Assembly: GCA_964474455.1 (NCBI GenBank) | Contig: CAYYSU010000003.1 | Span: 1 to 64,000, forward strand | Direction: 5' to 3' | From: BM520 sp964474455 | GTDB taxonomy: Bacteria; Bacteroidota; Bacteroidia; Bacteroidales; BM520 | Length of the DNA: 64,000 bases | Part shown: positions 1-9,659 of the stretch, in pieces | Position numbering within the stretch: position 1 is the first letter of the stretch | How the letters are laid out: every line of letters begins with the position of its first letter | The notes under the pieces: model-generated | Seen by the model: only the letters and a program-made list of their open reading frames with translations | The model's database searches: none | What the model was told of the DNA's origin: nothing | Translations under genes and position numbers: made by a program

Positions 1-228
1 GAATTACACTCTTTTGATGTGCTGGAATTAAAATACGAGAAATCATATAATGAAAAATATGAGTGGGGTTTATGGGTTCTTGATAAGTTTGGTAATAAAA
101 TATTGTTAGCCATTGATGACGCCAAACCTGATGAATTTCAAAATTGTACCAGAGTAGTATGCGAAATAGATCGCATTAAGAAGGGAAAAGTTTTTCTTAT
201 TAATCCCTCTCCTGATGGCATTCAGTAA
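1..228 (+). CDS. C-terminal end of an unrecognised protein (cut by window edge)
   Basis: The frame is open from base 1 to a TAA at 226-228, so this is the last 75 codons of a gene that begins outside the window. An internal GTG at 19 exists but nothing favours it as the true start. The visible part is charged and mixed alpha/beta in character and ends FLINPSPDGIQ. No signal peptide, membrane segment or family motif can be judged from this fragment. It is followed by a 215-bp gap before etfB. Function unknown. Confidence 0.55.
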   Translation, partial: ELHSFDVLELKYEKSYNEKYEWGLWVLDKFGNKILLAIDDAKPDEFQNCTRVVCEIDRIKKGKVFLINPSPDGIQ

Positions 229-410
229 AACTAATTGTTAAAAATTGCAAAAATGGGATTATGAATATATTATACTTGTTTTAGTTGTAAGTAATTGATC
301 TATAGGAGTATTTTGTGTGTCGTAAAGCTGTATTCCAATATGAGAATAAATTCTGTGTCAGAGTTTTTCAGATGAATTATTATTCTCACCTAAAATTTAA
401 AATGTTTTGG

Positions 411-418
411 TATTTTTG
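411..418 (+). promoter_or_regulatory. -7 promoter element upstream of etfB
   Basis: TATTTTTG matches the Bacteroidetes primary-sigma -7 consensus TAnnTTTG and lies 25 bp before the etfB ATG at 444. No good TTG is seen 19-21 bp upstream, so the call rests on the -7 element alone. It supports starting etfB at 444 rather than at the in-frame GTG at 315, which lies upstream of this element. Confidence 0.45.
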
Positions 419-443
419 CTGTTCATTCAAAAAAACTGAAAGC

Positions 444-1316
444 ATGAGTTTTAGAATTATTGTAATGGCAAAACAGGTTCCTGACACTAGAAATGTTGGG
501 AAAGATGCTATGAAGGCTGATGGTACTGTAAACCGTGGAGTATTACCTGCGATTTATAATCCTGAGGATCTCAATGCACTGGAATTTGCCTTAAAGATCA
601 AAGACCAGATTGAAGATTCTGAGATCGTTGTCTTGACAATGGGGCCATCAAGAGCTGCAGGAATTATTCGCGAAGCGATGTATCGTGGTGCGGATCGTGG
701 CGTTCTTCTTACGGACCGTCGCTTTGCAGGTTCTGATACCCTGGCAACATCCTATGCGCTTTCTATGGCCATAAGGCATCTGGAACCTTACGATATTGTG
801 ATTGCAGGCCGCCAGGCTATTGATGGCGACACTGCTCAGGTAGGCCCTCAGACAGCTCAAAAACTTAATCTTCCTCAAATAACATATGCTGAAACACTGG
901 AGAAGATCTCCCCAGAGGAAATCACAATAAAACGCCGCCTGGAAAGGGGAGTAGAGACAGTGAAATGCAACCTCCCGGTTCTGGTAACTGTTAATTCTTC
1001 CGCCGACGATTGCCGACCACGACATGCAAAAAGAGTTATGCAGTTTAAGCACTCCCGTACTGTTACCGAACTGCAGGAGGAATCACGCGATTATACTGAA
1101 CTGTTTGACCAACGCCCTTACCTGACCATCGAAGAGTGGTCGGTTGACGATGTAAAGGCTGATGAGGAAAAACTTGGACTGAGCGGATCTCCAACCAAAG
1201 TGAAGAAAATTGAAAATGTGGTCTTTAAAGCTAAAGAAACAAGCATCCTAACAGATAGCGATGATGATATCGATGCTATGATGAAAGACCTTATAAACAG
1301 CCATGTTCTTGGTTAA
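444..1316 (+). CDS. etfB: Electron transfer flavoprotein beta subunit
   Basis: EtfB forms a cytoplasmic heterodimer with EtfA and passes electrons between acyl-CoA dehydrogenases and other carriers. The 290-residue product carries the ETF-beta signature AGRQAIDGDTAQVGPQ at residues 121-136. The DGDTAQVGP form is the one associated with ETFs that bind a second FAD in the beta subunit; classic mitochondrial ETFs differ here. That makes an electron-bifurcating role possible, but this is inference. The ATG at 444 (MSFRIIVMAKQVPDT) fits the family N-terminus; an in-frame GTG at 315 would add 43 unrelated residues. It is the first gene of a tight operon with etfA (24-bp gap) and an acyl-CoA dehydrogenase. 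Confidence 0.95.
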   Translation: MSFRIIVMAKQVPDTRNVGKDAMKADGTVNRGVLPAIYNPEDLNALEFALKIKDQIEDSEIVVLTMGPSRAAGIIREAMYRGADRGVLLTDRRFAGSDTLATSYALSMAIRHLEPYDIVIAGRQAIDGDTAQVGPQTAQKLNLPQITYAETLEKISPEEITIKRRLERGVETVKCNLPVLVTVNSSADDCRPRHAKRVMQFKHSRTVTELQEESRDYTELFDQRPYLTIEEWSVDDVKADEEKLGLSGSPTKVKKIENVVFKAKETSILTDSDDDIDAMMKDLINSHVLG

Positions 1317-1340
1317 ACGAAATCTTGAAAAAACATTATT

Positions 1341-2363
1341 ATGCAAAATATATTAGTTTATTGTGAGATAACCGAAGAGGGGAATATTGCTGATGTGAGC
1401 CTGGAGCTTATGTCCAAAGGACGTAAGCTAGCTGAAGAACAAAAGGTACACCTCAATGCCGTTCTGCTGGGTGACAAAACTGAACGTCTATTTGATGTAT
1501 GTGGTGAATATGGTGTGATGACAATATACACAGCTTCTGATGTGCGACTATTCCCGTATACTACTCAACCTCATGCCTCATTAATGGCATATATTTGTCG
1601 GAAAACAGACCCTCAAATCGCTCTAGTAGGTGCTTCTCCTATTGGCCGTGACCTTGCCCCTCGCGTAGCTTCGGATCTTAAATGCGGACTGACTGCTGAT
1701 TGTACCAGTTTGGTGTATGGTGAGCATTATGATAAAAAATCAGATACTCAGTACGAAAACCTTTTGTATCAGATACGACCTGCTTTTGGTGGTAATATAA
1801 TTGCTACTATTATTAATCCCGACACACGCCCACAGATGGCTACTGTAAGGGAAGGAGTTATGAAGAATGAACCTGCTGAAACTGCAACCAAACCTGAAAT
1901 AGTTGAGCTTGACGTGGACGAGATTGTCGAGCCAACTGATTTTTCCATCGAAATAATTGAACGTCATATAGAACCTCCTAAGGTGGATATCAAAAAATCT
2001 CCCGTTATCATTGCCGGTGGCTATGGCGTTGGCTCAAGAGCGGCATTTGATAAACTCTATGAACTTGCCGACTTGCTGGGTGGTGAGGTAGGAGCCTCGC
2101 GTGCTGCTGTAGATGCAGGATTTGCAGATCATGAGCGCCAGGTTGGACAAACAGGAATTACGGTGCGACCAAAATTATATATCGGCTTTGGCATTAGCGG
2201 CGCAGTGCAACACCGAGCCGGCATGGATCAAAGCTCAAAGATAATTTCTGTGAATACCGACCCCAATGCACCGCTGAACCAGATTGCAGATTATAGCATT
2301 AACGCTAGAGTAGAAGACGTGATACCCAAGATGATTCGTTACTTTAAGGCGAACTCGAAGTAA
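1341..2363 (+). CDS. etfA: Electron transfer flavoprotein alpha subunit
   Basis: EtfA is the FAD-binding partner of EtfB. The 340-residue product has an N-terminal ETF alpha/beta-like domain (about 1-200) and a C-terminal FAD-binding domain (about 215-335). The FAD-binding motifs are visible: AGGYGVGS at 225-232, GASRAAVDAGF at 251-261, GQTG at 269-272 and GISGAVQH at 284-291. The length is normal for the family. It sits 24 bp after etfB and 23 bp before the acyl-CoA dehydrogenase, so the three genes should be co-transcribed and act as one electron-transfer unit. Confidence 0.96.
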   Translation: MQNILVYCEITEEGNIADVSLELMSKGRKLAEEQKVHLNAVLLGDKTERLFDVCGEYGVMTIYTASDVRLFPYTTQPHASLMAYICRKTDPQIALVGASPIGRDLAPRVASDLKCGLTADCTSLVYGEHYDKKSDTQYENLLYQIRPAFGGNIIATIINPDTRPQMATVREGVMKNEPAETATKPEIVELDVDEIVEPTDFSIEIIERHIEPPKVDIKKSPVIIAGGYGVGSRAAFDKLYELADLLGGEVGASRAAVDAGFADHERQVGQTGITVRPKLYIGFGISGAVQHRAGMDQSSKIISVNTDPNAPLNQIADYSINARVEDVIPKMIRYFKANSK

Positions 2364-2386
2364 TTTATAACCTAAAAGCTAAGAAA

Positions 2387-4093
2387 ATGAATTTCTTTAC
2401 AGATAATAAAGACCTTTTGTTTCACCTTCAGCATCCGTTGATGGAGAAAATTGTACGACTTAAAGAAAACGACTATATCGACAAAGAGACTTACCCACAT
2501 GCACCTCTTGATTTTGAGGATGCCATGGACTCATACCAGAAAGTACTTGAGATAATTGGGGAAATTGCCGGTGATACTATTGCTGATAATGCCGAATCAG
2601 TAGATGCTGAAGGACCGACCCTGGGAGAAAATGGCGTGACTTATGCCCGTGGAACTCAGGAAAACCATGACAAACTTACTGAAGCTGGTGTGGTAGGACT
2701 GAGCCTTCCCAGAAAATATAACGGCCTTAACTTCTCTATCGTTCCTTACGTGATGTCAGCAGAAATCGTTTCCCGCGCCGACGGAGGATTTGCTAATATC
2801 TGGGGGCTTCAGGATTGTGCAGAAACTCTGCATGAATTTGCCTCTGAGCAAATTAAGGATAACTACCTTCCCCGCTTTAACAAAGGAGCAACTGCGGCCA
2901 TGGATCTTACAGAACCGGATGCCGGATCTGACCTGCAGGCAGTGCAGTTGAAAGCAGAATACAGTGAAAAAAAAGGAACATGGCTACTCAATGGTGTGAA
3001 ACGTTTCATTACTAATGGTGATGCCGAAGTATCGCTTGTGATGGCACGTTCGGAAGAAGGTACTTCTGATGCACGTGGGTTATCGCTGTTTGTGTATGAT
3101 CGAGCCCATAATGCTGTCTTTGTTCGTCGTATTGAAAATAAACTTGGTATTAAAGGCAGCCCCACATGTGAGCTCGTTTTTAAGGATGCTCCTGCTGAAC
3201 TGGTTGGGGATCGTAAAATGGGCCTTATAAAGTATGTTATGGCTTTGATGAATTCAGCACGCCTTGGTGTTGGAGCTCAATCTGTGGGAATCGCGGAAGC
3301 AGCATATCGTGAAGCTCTGGCTTATGCTAAAGAACGTGAGCAATTCGGCAAGGCAATAATTCAGTATCCTGCTGTATATGAAATGATTACCATAATGAAG
3401 GTGAAAATTGATGCGGCACGTGCTCTGCTTTATGAAACAAGCCGAATGGTTGATATGTACAAGGTATACGGTTTTGCGCAAGAAGAGAGAAAACTCCTAC
3501 CGGAAGAACGAAAAGAGATGAAATATTATCAGAAAAATGCGGATATATTTACACCTCTGCTGAAACTGATCTCTTCTGAATATTGCAACCAAATAACTTA
3601 TGATGCTCTGCAGGTGCACGGCGGTAGCGGATATATGAAAGACTATCCTGTTGAACGTCTTTACCGTGATGCACGTATAACAAGTATATACGAAGGCACC
3701 TCACAGCTTCAGGTAATAGCTGCTATTCGTGGTGTTACAAATGGCGCATACCTTAAAAAAATGCATGAATATGCTGATATTGAGGTGAAACCTGATTTTG
3801 AATATATGAGTAATACTCTGGCGAAAATGACCGACCAGTATGAAAAAACTGTTATAAAAGTTTTGACTGCTGCCGAAGAGACAGAAGATTATCTCACTTT
3901 TATGTCACGTCGTCTGGTGGAAATGGCCGGAAAGATCATTATTGGGTATTTGTTGATGCTGGATGCTAACCGTGGTGGTGATTATGCCAAATCCGCTGAA
4001 ATATTTATCCGTAAAGGTAAAACAGAAAATATATCTGATGTTAGTTTTATTAATAACTTCCAGGCAAAAGATATTGATGATTTTAGATTGTAA
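2387..4093 (+). CDS. Acyl-CoA dehydrogenase with C-terminal extension
   Basis: This FAD flavoenzyme should oxidise acyl-CoA to trans-2-enoyl-CoA, or run in reverse with the ETF encoded just upstream. The 568-residue product is longer than the roughly 380 residues of short-chain enzymes and carries a helical C-terminal extension after about residue 450. Visible motifs are TEPDAGSD at 175-182, REQFGK at 317-322, HGGSGY at 411-416 and YRDARITSIYEGTSQLQ at 426-442. Glu436 in the IYEGTS motif is the likely catalytic base. It is the last gene of the etfB-etfA operon, with a strong hairpin terminator 14 bp after the stop. The acyl chain-length preference cannot be read from the sequence. Confidence 0.92.
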   Translation: MNFFTDNKDLLFHLQHPLMEKIVRLKENDYIDKETYPHAPLDFEDAMDSYQKVLEIIGEIAGDTIADNAESVDAEGPTLGENGVTYARGTQENHDKLTEAGVVGLSLPRKYNGLNFSIVPYVMSAEIVSRADGGFANIWGLQDCAETLHEFASEQIKDNYLPRFNKGATAAMDLTEPDAGSDLQAVQLKAEYSEKKGTWLLNGVKRFITNGDAEVSLVMARSEEGTSDARGLSLFVYDRAHNAVFVRRIENKLGIKGSPTCELVFKDAPAELVGDRKMGLIKYVMALMNSARLGVGAQSVGIAEAAYREALAYAKEREQFGKAIIQYPAVYEMITIMKVKIDAARALLYETSRMVDMYKVYGFAQEERKLLPEERKEMKYYQKNADIFTPLLKLISSEYCNQITYDALQVHGGSGYMKDYPVERLYRDARITSIYEGTSQLQVIAAIRGVTNGAYLKKMHEYADIEVKPDFEYMSNTLAKMTDQYEKTVIKVLTAAEETEDYLTFMSRRLVEMAGKIIIGYLLMLDANRGGDYAKSAEIFIRKGKTENISDVSFINNFQAKDIDDFRL

Positions 4094-4107
4094 ATTGTTA
4101 AAAAAAA

Positions 4108-4132
4108 GGCGAAATCCATTATGGGTTTCGCC
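4108..4132. terminator. Bidirectional intrinsic terminator between the dehydrogenase gene and clpC
   Basis: A 10-bp stem (GGCGAAATCC at 4108-4117 with GGGTTTCGCC at 4123-4132, one T-G pair) has a 5-nt loop. It is flanked by an A-tract on the left and a T-tract on the right, so it can work in both directions. It separates two convergent genes: the dehydrogenase stops at 4093 and clpC stops at 4157. Confidence 0.9.
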
Positions 4133-4156
4133 TTTTTCATTTATTCAAAAAATATG

Positions 4157-6751
4157 TTATTTAGATCCAGGAAGTTGCTTCTCTGAGGAATCCTCAAGTT
4201 GTTTTACCGGGGGAGTAATAGTCACCTTCAATTCTTCTTTTCCCTCTTCATAATCGGCAAAAATAGTGCTGCCAACAGCAATTTTTTCTTTTATAAGCTC
4301 CTCTGCAAGAGGATCTTCAATGTATTTTTGAATAGCTCTTTTTAGTGGACGAGCTCCAAACTGACTGTCCCAGCCTTTCTCAACGATGAAATCTTTTGCC
4401 TTTTCTGTTACATCAAGGGTATAGCCCATGTTCTTTATGCGATTTAGCAAATGAGAGAGTTCTATATCAATAATCTGGTGAATAGATTCACGTTGCAGCT
4501 CGTCGAATATTACCACATCATCAATACGATTCAGGAATTCAGGTGCGAATGATTTTTTTAGCGCATTTTCAATTACCGAACGTGCATGCTCTTTGCTTGC
4601 TGCCTGGCGTGCGCTGGTATTAAAACCAACACCTTTACCAAAATCTTTTAATTGACGTGATCCTATGTTGGATGTCATGATTATGATAGTGTTTTTGAAA
4701 TCTACTTTGCGACCAAGGCTGTCGGTAAGAACGCCATCATCCAAAACTTGAAGTAACAGGTGGAAGATATCCGGGTGTGCCTTTTCAATTTCATCGAGAA
4801 GTACGATAGAGTAGGGCTTCCGGCGAACTTTTTCTGTTAGTTGTCCGCCCTCTTCATAACCTACGTATCCTGGAGGCGCTCCTACGAGACGTGAGACCGC
4901 AAATTTCTCCATATATTCACTCATATCAATGCGTACAAGGGCATCCTGTGTGTCGAAGAGACGTTCTGCCAAAACTTTTGCAAGGTGGGTTTTACCTACA
5001 CCTGTAGGGCCAAGGAAAATAAATGTTCCAATAGGTTTATTGGGATCTTTTAATCCTGCTCTGTTACGACGAATGGCCTTAACCACTTTTTTTACAGCGT
5101 CATTTTGTCCTATAATAGATTCCTGAATTTCGGTTTCCATATTGATGAGCCTGTTGCTCTCATTTTCTGCGATACGTTGAACGGGGACACCTGTCATCAT
5201 GGCAACAACTTCTGCCACATTTTCTTCTGTTACCTCTTCCCGGTGTATCTTGGAGTCTTCTTCCCAGCGCTTTTGTGCTTTTAAGAGGTCTTCTTGCAGT
5301 TTTCTTTCAATATCACGAAAGCGTGCTGCCTCTTCAAATTTTTGAGAGCTGATAGACTGTGTTTTGTTAATACGAGTCTCTTCAATAGCATTTTCGATAT
5401 TGACTATTTCGGCAGGAACATTGATGTTTTTTATGTGTACTCTGGCTCCGGCTTCATCGAGAGCGTCAATAGCTTTGTCGGGATGAAATCTGTCGGAAAT
5501 GTAGCGTGTTGTTAAAGATACACATGCCTTTATTGCTTCATCAGCGTATGATACAAGGTGATGGTCTTCATATTTTTCTTTGATGTTGTGCAGGATCTCT
5601 ACTGTCTCTTCCGGAGAAGTAGGATCTACGATAATCTTTTGAAACCGACGTTCCAGCGCACCATCTTTTTCTATGTATTGTCGGTATTCATTAAGTGTTG
5701 TTGCTCCGATACATTGTATCTCGCCACGAGCCAGAGCAGGCTTAAAGATATTTGATGCATCGAGGCTACCACTGGCATTTCCGGCACCAACAATGGTATG
5801 AATTTCATCTATAAAAAGGATGATATCAGGATTCTTTTCCAATTCATTAAGAACAGCTTTTAGGCGTTCTTCGAACTGACCACGATATTTTGTTCCTGCC
5901 ACTACTGAAGCCAGGTCGAGAGTGTAAATCCTTTTATTAAAAAGAGCCCGGGATACTTCACGGCTTATGATGCGAAGCGCCAGTCCTTCAGCAATTGCTG
6001 ATTTACCAACGCCGGGTTCACCAATAAGAATAGGGTTGTTTTTCTTTCTGCGACTAAGAATCTGAGCTATACGCTCCAACTCTTTTTCACGCCCTACAAT
6101 AGGATCTAAACGACCTTCTTCTGCAGCTCTGGTGATATCACGACCAAAGTTATCAAGCACCGGGGTTTTTGTGGTAGAATCTTGAGGTTTTCCCGTCTTC
6201 CGACTTCTTGGAACATAAGAGTCTTCATCCATATCGTCATCGGAAGTCTCATCAGGGAATTCATTGCTTATTGAGCTGTTTTCTTTACTATATCCGCCTT
6301 TAGCAGGTTTATTGGAAGAAATAATTATCTCCTCCTTGATATTCTCATAATTTAACCCAAACTGTAGTAGGGTAGATGATACGATATTGTCTTTATCCTT
6401 AAGTATGGCAAGCAAAAGATGCTCTGTACCAATGAATTCACTATTAAAAGTCCTTGCTTCAAGATAGGTCAGCTTAAGAGCTCTTTCGGCTTGTTTTATG
6501 AGAGGAAGGTTATCTTTATCCGGGGCTGAGGTGTCCTGGATAGAACCGGCAACTGTTTGTTCAATATGCTTTTTCATCTCCACAAGGTCAATACCCATAT
6601 ATTTAAGGACTTGAATTGCAACGCCACCGCCATCACGAACCATCCCTAAGAAAAGGTGTTCTACGCCTATATATCCATTTTTCAGTCGTAGTGCCTCTTC
6701 ACGACTGTATGATATAACATCTTTAACACGTTTGGAAAATTTTGCTTCCAT
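4157..6751 (-). CDS. clpC: ATP-dependent Clp protease ATP-binding subunit ClpC
   Basis: This AAA+ unfoldase feeds substrates to the ClpP peptidase in the cytoplasm. The 864-residue protein shows two N-terminal Clp repeats (about 1-145), then AAA domain 1 with Walker A GEPGVGKS at 244-251 and Walker B FIDEIH at 313-318. A UVR-type coiled segment follows at about 468-500 (KFEEAARFRDIERKL), which separates ClpC from ClpB. AAA domain 2 has Walker A GPTGVGKT at 581-588 and Walker B LLDEIEK at 651-657. The length and domain order are normal for ClpC. It is transcribed alone, divergently from gyrA. No CtsR-type or McsB partner genes are present nearby, so its regulation probably differs from that in Firmicutes. 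Confidence 0.96.
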   Translation of the reverse strand: MEAKFSKRVKDVISYSREEALRLKNGYIGVEHLFLGMVRDGGGVAIQVLKYMGIDLVEMKKHIEQTVAGSIQDTSAPDKDNLPLIKQAERALKLTYLEARTFNSEFIGTEHLLLAILKDKDNIVSSTLLQFGLNYENIKEEIIISSNKPAKGGYSKENSSISNEFPDETSDDDMDEDSYVPRSRKTGKPQDSTTKTPVLDNFGRDITRAAEEGRLDPIVGREKELERIAQILSRRKKNNPILIGEPGVGKSAIAEGLALRIISREVSRALFNKRIYTLDLASVVAGTKYRGQFEERLKAVLNELEKNPDIILFIDEIHTIVGAGNASGSLDASNIFKPALARGEIQCIGATTLNEYRQYIEKDGALERRFQKIIVDPTSPEETVEILHNIKEKYEDHHLVSYADEAIKACVSLTTRYISDRFHPDKAIDALDEAGARVHIKNINVPAEIVNIENAIEETRINKTQSISSQKFEEAARFRDIERKLQEDLLKAQKRWEEDSKIHREEVTEENVAEVVAMMTGVPVQRIAENESNRLINMETEIQESIIGQNDAVKKVVKAIRRNRAGLKDPNKPIGTFIFLGPTGVGKTHLAKVLAERLFDTQDALVRIDMSEYMEKFAVSRLVGAPPGYVGYEEGGQLTEKVRRKPYSIVLLDEIEKAHPDIFHLLLQVLDDGVLTDSLGRKVDFKNTIIIMTSNIGSRQLKDFGKGVGFNTSARQAASKEHARSVIENALKKSFAPEFLNRIDDVVIFDELQRESIHQIIDIELSHLLNRIKNMGYTLDVTEKAKDFIVEKGWDSQFGARPLKRAIQKYIEDPLAEELIKEKIAVGSTIFADYEEGKEELKVTITPPVKQLEDSSEKQLPGSK

Positions 6752-6793
6752 ATATTACTTTATTGTTTATTATCAGAACAAAGAATTATAGTT

Positions 6794-6808
6794 TTGGTTT
6801 ACAACCAA
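6794..6808. promoter_or_regulatory. Operator-like palindrome upstream of clpC
   Basis: TTGGTT-TAC-AACCAA is a perfect 6-bp inverted repeat with a 3-bp spacer. It lies 43 bp before the clpC start in the 265-bp gap between divergent clpC and gyrA. It could be a regulator site or a chance palindrome. The same gap also holds an 8-bp imperfect hairpin (6889-6896 with 6903-6910) closer to gyrA. Confidence 0.3.
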
Positions 6809-6944
6809 CAGGTATTTAAAATACAAATTTGATTCTCTGATCAAAAATAGTACCAAAGCCTCAATGACGCGGTTTTACAGGATAGAATTATCAACAAAGG
6901 CATGTTGGTAATATATGTGTGATTACAATGTTGTATGAATGGGA

Positions 6945-6952
6945 TATTTTTG
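6945..6952 (+). promoter_or_regulatory. -7 promoter element of gyrA
   Basis: TATTTTTG matches TAnnTTTG and ends 64 bp before the gyrA ATG. No clear TTG lies at the expected distance upstream. Transcription would start near 6957 and give a leader of about 60 nt. Confidence 0.5.
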
Positions 6953-7016
6953 TAAATTCGTCTTCTATGTTAGAGAATTTTAACATCTTGTAAATGAATG
7001 AATTAAAGGTAAAGAT

Positions 7017-9566
7017 ATGCAAGATAGAGATCGGATTGTAAAGGTAAATATTGAGAACCAGATGAAGTCGGCTTATATCGATTACTCCATGAGTGTAATT
7101 GTAAGCCGCGCACTGCCTGATGTTCGTGATGGAATGAAGCCTGTGCATCGTCGTATTCTATACGGAATGCTTGAACTGGGAATATCATCCAGTAAGTCAT
7201 ATAAAAAATCCGCAAGGATTGTTGGTGAGGTACTTGGTAAGTACCACCCTCATGGTGATACGGCAGTCTATGACGCCATGGTGCGTATGGCTCAGGAGTG
7301 GTCGCTAAGATATCCATTGGTAGATGGCCAGGGTAACTTTGGGTCAATTGATGGTGATAGCCCCGCAGCAATGCGTTATACCGAAGCACGGCTACATAAA
7401 ATAGCCGAAGAGATGCTCGCGGATATAAACAAAGAAACAGTTGATTATCAACTTAACTTTGATGACTCCCTGAAAGAGCCTACAGTGCTCCCGGCACGTA
7501 TTCCACAACTTCTTGTTAACGGTGTTTCCGGTATCGCTGTTGGTATGGCTACGAATATGCCTCCTCATAACCTTTCGGAAGTAGTAGATGGTACTATCGC
7601 TTATATTGATGATAATGAAATCGATATTGCCGGCCTGATGAAATATATTAAAGCTCCGGATTTCCCTACAGGTGGTATTATTTATGGCTACGAAGGTGTT
7701 CGTGACGCATTCGAAACAGGCCGAGGACGAATAGTAATGAGGGGTGAATCCAAGATAGAAGAAAACCCGAACGGCCGCGAAACAATTATTTTTAATTCTA
7801 TCCCGTATCAGGTCAATAAAGCGGAAATGATTAAAAAAACTGCTGACCTGGTTAATGAAAAGAAAATTGAAGGAATATCTGATATTCGCGATGAGAGCGA
7901 CAGAAATGGAATGCGTATCGTTTACGAATTGAAAAAAGATGCCATCTCCAATGTAGTGCTTAATAAATTGTATCAGTACACTGCTCTGCAAACCTCCTTT
8001 AGTGTTAATAATATTGCTCTCGTTAAGGGGCGCCCAATGCTTCTTAACCTGAAACAGCTTATCCATTATTTCGTTGAACATCGGCATGAAATAGTTGTGA
8101 GACGAACTCAGTATGAACTGAGAGAAGCAGAAAAACGCGCTCATATCCTACAAGGATTACTAATTGCATTAGATAATCTTGACGCTATTATCAAGCTTAT
8201 ACGTGCAAGTAAAACCCCTGAAGAGGCTCGAAATGGTCTCATGGGGCAGTTTGCTCTGAGCGAAATACAGGCACGCGCAATACTTGATATGCGTCTTCAA
8301 AAACTTACAGGCCTGGAACAGGATAAAGTCAGAGCTGAATACGATGAGTTAATGAAATTGATCACAAACCTTAAAGAAATACTTGATAGTAAAGAGCGTA
8401 GAATGCAGATTATCAAGGATGAACTGCTTGAGGTAAAAGAAAAATATGGTGACGAAAATCGTAGTAGGATTGAGTATTCAGCGCAAGATTTCCGTATTGA
8501 GGATATTATCGCCGATGAAGAGGTCGTTGTAACAATTTCGCATCTAGGATATATCAAACGTACGCCACTGGCAGAATATCGCCGCCAGGGAAGGGGTGGG
8601 ATAGGAGCCCGTGGTTCATCCATCCGCGGCGACGACTTTGTGGAATACCTATTCGTGCCAACGATGCATAATTATATGCTCTTCTTTACAGAAAAAGGTA
8701 AATGCTTCTGGTTAAGAGTATTTGAGATCCCAGAGGGTGGTAAAAACTCTAAAGGACGTGCAATACAAAATGTAATCGCCATACCTCCAGATGATAAAGT
8801 AAAGGCTTTTATCAACCTGAAAGATATTAAAGACGAAGAGTATATTAATAACAACTATATTATCCTTTGTACTAAGAAAGGTGTAATAAAGAAAACCTCT
8901 CTGGAAGCATATTCGCGTCCACGCCAAAATGGTATCAACGCAATAAGTATCAGAGAAGGGGATGAGCTGTTACAGGCACGGATGACAAATGGTGATCATG
9001 AGGTGCTTATGGCTCTGAGATCAGGTCGTGCAATTCGTTTCCCGGAAAAAAATGTCAGACCAATGGGTCGTAATGCTGCCGGAGTTCGTGGTATTACTCT
9101 GGGCTCACCTAAAGATGAAGTCATAGGTATGATTTGTATCGACGATCTTACCCATGAGGTACTTGTTGTTTCTGAAAATGGGTATGGTAAGCGCTCCGCT
9201 CTGGAAGACTATCGCATAACAAATCGTGGTGGTAAGGGAGTAAAGACAATGAACATTACCGATAAAACCGGTGATCTGATTTCAATACATAGTGTAGTTG
9301 ATCAAGACGACCTTATGATCATTAATAAGTCAGGAATAACGATTCGAATGGCTGTATCTGAGTTACGCACCATGGGTAGAGCAACGCAGGGTGTTAGATT
9401 GATCAACTTAAGAGAAGGTGATGCAATTGCTGCAGTAACAAAAGTAGATGTCGTTGAAGGTGAAGACGATGAGGATGTTTTGGAAGATATTCAGAATGAT
9501 GTTATGAACCATGAAAACACCGACGAACCTACAATAGAATCAGAAAATGGTACAAATATTGATTAG
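7017..9566 (+). CDS. gyrA: DNA gyrase subunit A
   Basis: GyrA is the DNA-breaking and rejoining subunit of gyrase, which introduces negative supercoils with GyrB. The 849-residue protein has the N-terminal cleavage domain with the catalytic tyrosine at Y121 (AAMRYTEAR). Its quinolone-determining region reads HPHGDTAVYD at 77-86; Thr82 aligns with E. coli Ser83 and Asp86 with E. coli Asp87, so there is no obvious resistance change. The C-terminal beta-pinwheel domain has a GyrA-box-like TNRGGKG instead of the QRRGGKG of E. coli, a form I associate with Bacteroidetes. The tail after about residue 810 is strongly acidic. gyrB is not in the window. Confidence 0.97.
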   Translation: MQDRDRIVKVNIENQMKSAYIDYSMSVIVSRALPDVRDGMKPVHRRILYGMLELGISSSKSYKKSARIVGEVLGKYHPHGDTAVYDAMVRMAQEWSLRYPLVDGQGNFGSIDGDSPAAMRYTEARLHKIAEEMLADINKETVDYQLNFDDSLKEPTVLPARIPQLLVNGVSGIAVGMATNMPPHNLSEVVDGTIAYIDDNEIDIAGLMKYIKAPDFPTGGIIYGYEGVRDAFETGRGRIVMRGESKIEENPNGRETIIFNSIPYQVNKAEMIKKTADLVNEKKIEGISDIRDESDRNGMRIVYELKKDAISNVVLNKLYQYTALQTSFSVNNIALVKGRPMLLNLKQLIHYFVEHRHEIVVRRTQYELREAEKRAHILQGLLIALDNLDAIIKLIRASKTPEEARNGLMGQFALSEIQARAILDMRLQKLTGLEQDKVRAEYDELMKLITNLKEILDSKERRMQIIKDELLEVKEKYGDENRSRIEYSAQDFRIEDIIADEEVVVTISHLGYIKRTPLAEYRRQGRGGIGARGSSIRGDDFVEYLFVPTMHNYMLFFTEKGKCFWLRVFEIPEGGKNSKGRAIQNVIAIPPDDKVKAFINLKDIKDEEYINNNYIILCTKKGVIKKTSLEAYSRPRQNGINAISIREGDELLQARMTNGDHEVLMALRSGRAIRFPEKNVRPMGRNAAGVRGITLGSPKDEVIGMICIDDLTHEVLVVSENGYGKRSALEDYRITNRGGKGVKTMNITDKTGDLISIHSVVDQDDLMIINKSGITIRMAVSELRTMGRATQGVRLINLREGDAIAAVTKVDVVEGEDDEDVLEDIQNDVMNHENTDEPTIESENGTNID

Positions 9567-9589
9567 TTTATATAGATGTTTTATATTTG
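9559..9589 (+). promoter_or_regulatory. Promoter of the secreted TPR protein gene (TTG-N20-TATATTTG)
   Basis: TTG at 9559-9561 and TATATTTG at 9582-9589 are separated by 20 bp, a full match to the Bacteroidetes -33/-7 pattern. The -33 box lies inside the last codons of gyrA, so the TPR gene can be expressed separately from gyrA. Confidence 0.7.
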
Positions 9590-9659
9590 TTAACTAAACA
9601 ATAATATTATGCTTATCCACAAAGAAAGAATACTAAATAAGAAACCTAAATTTTTCCAC

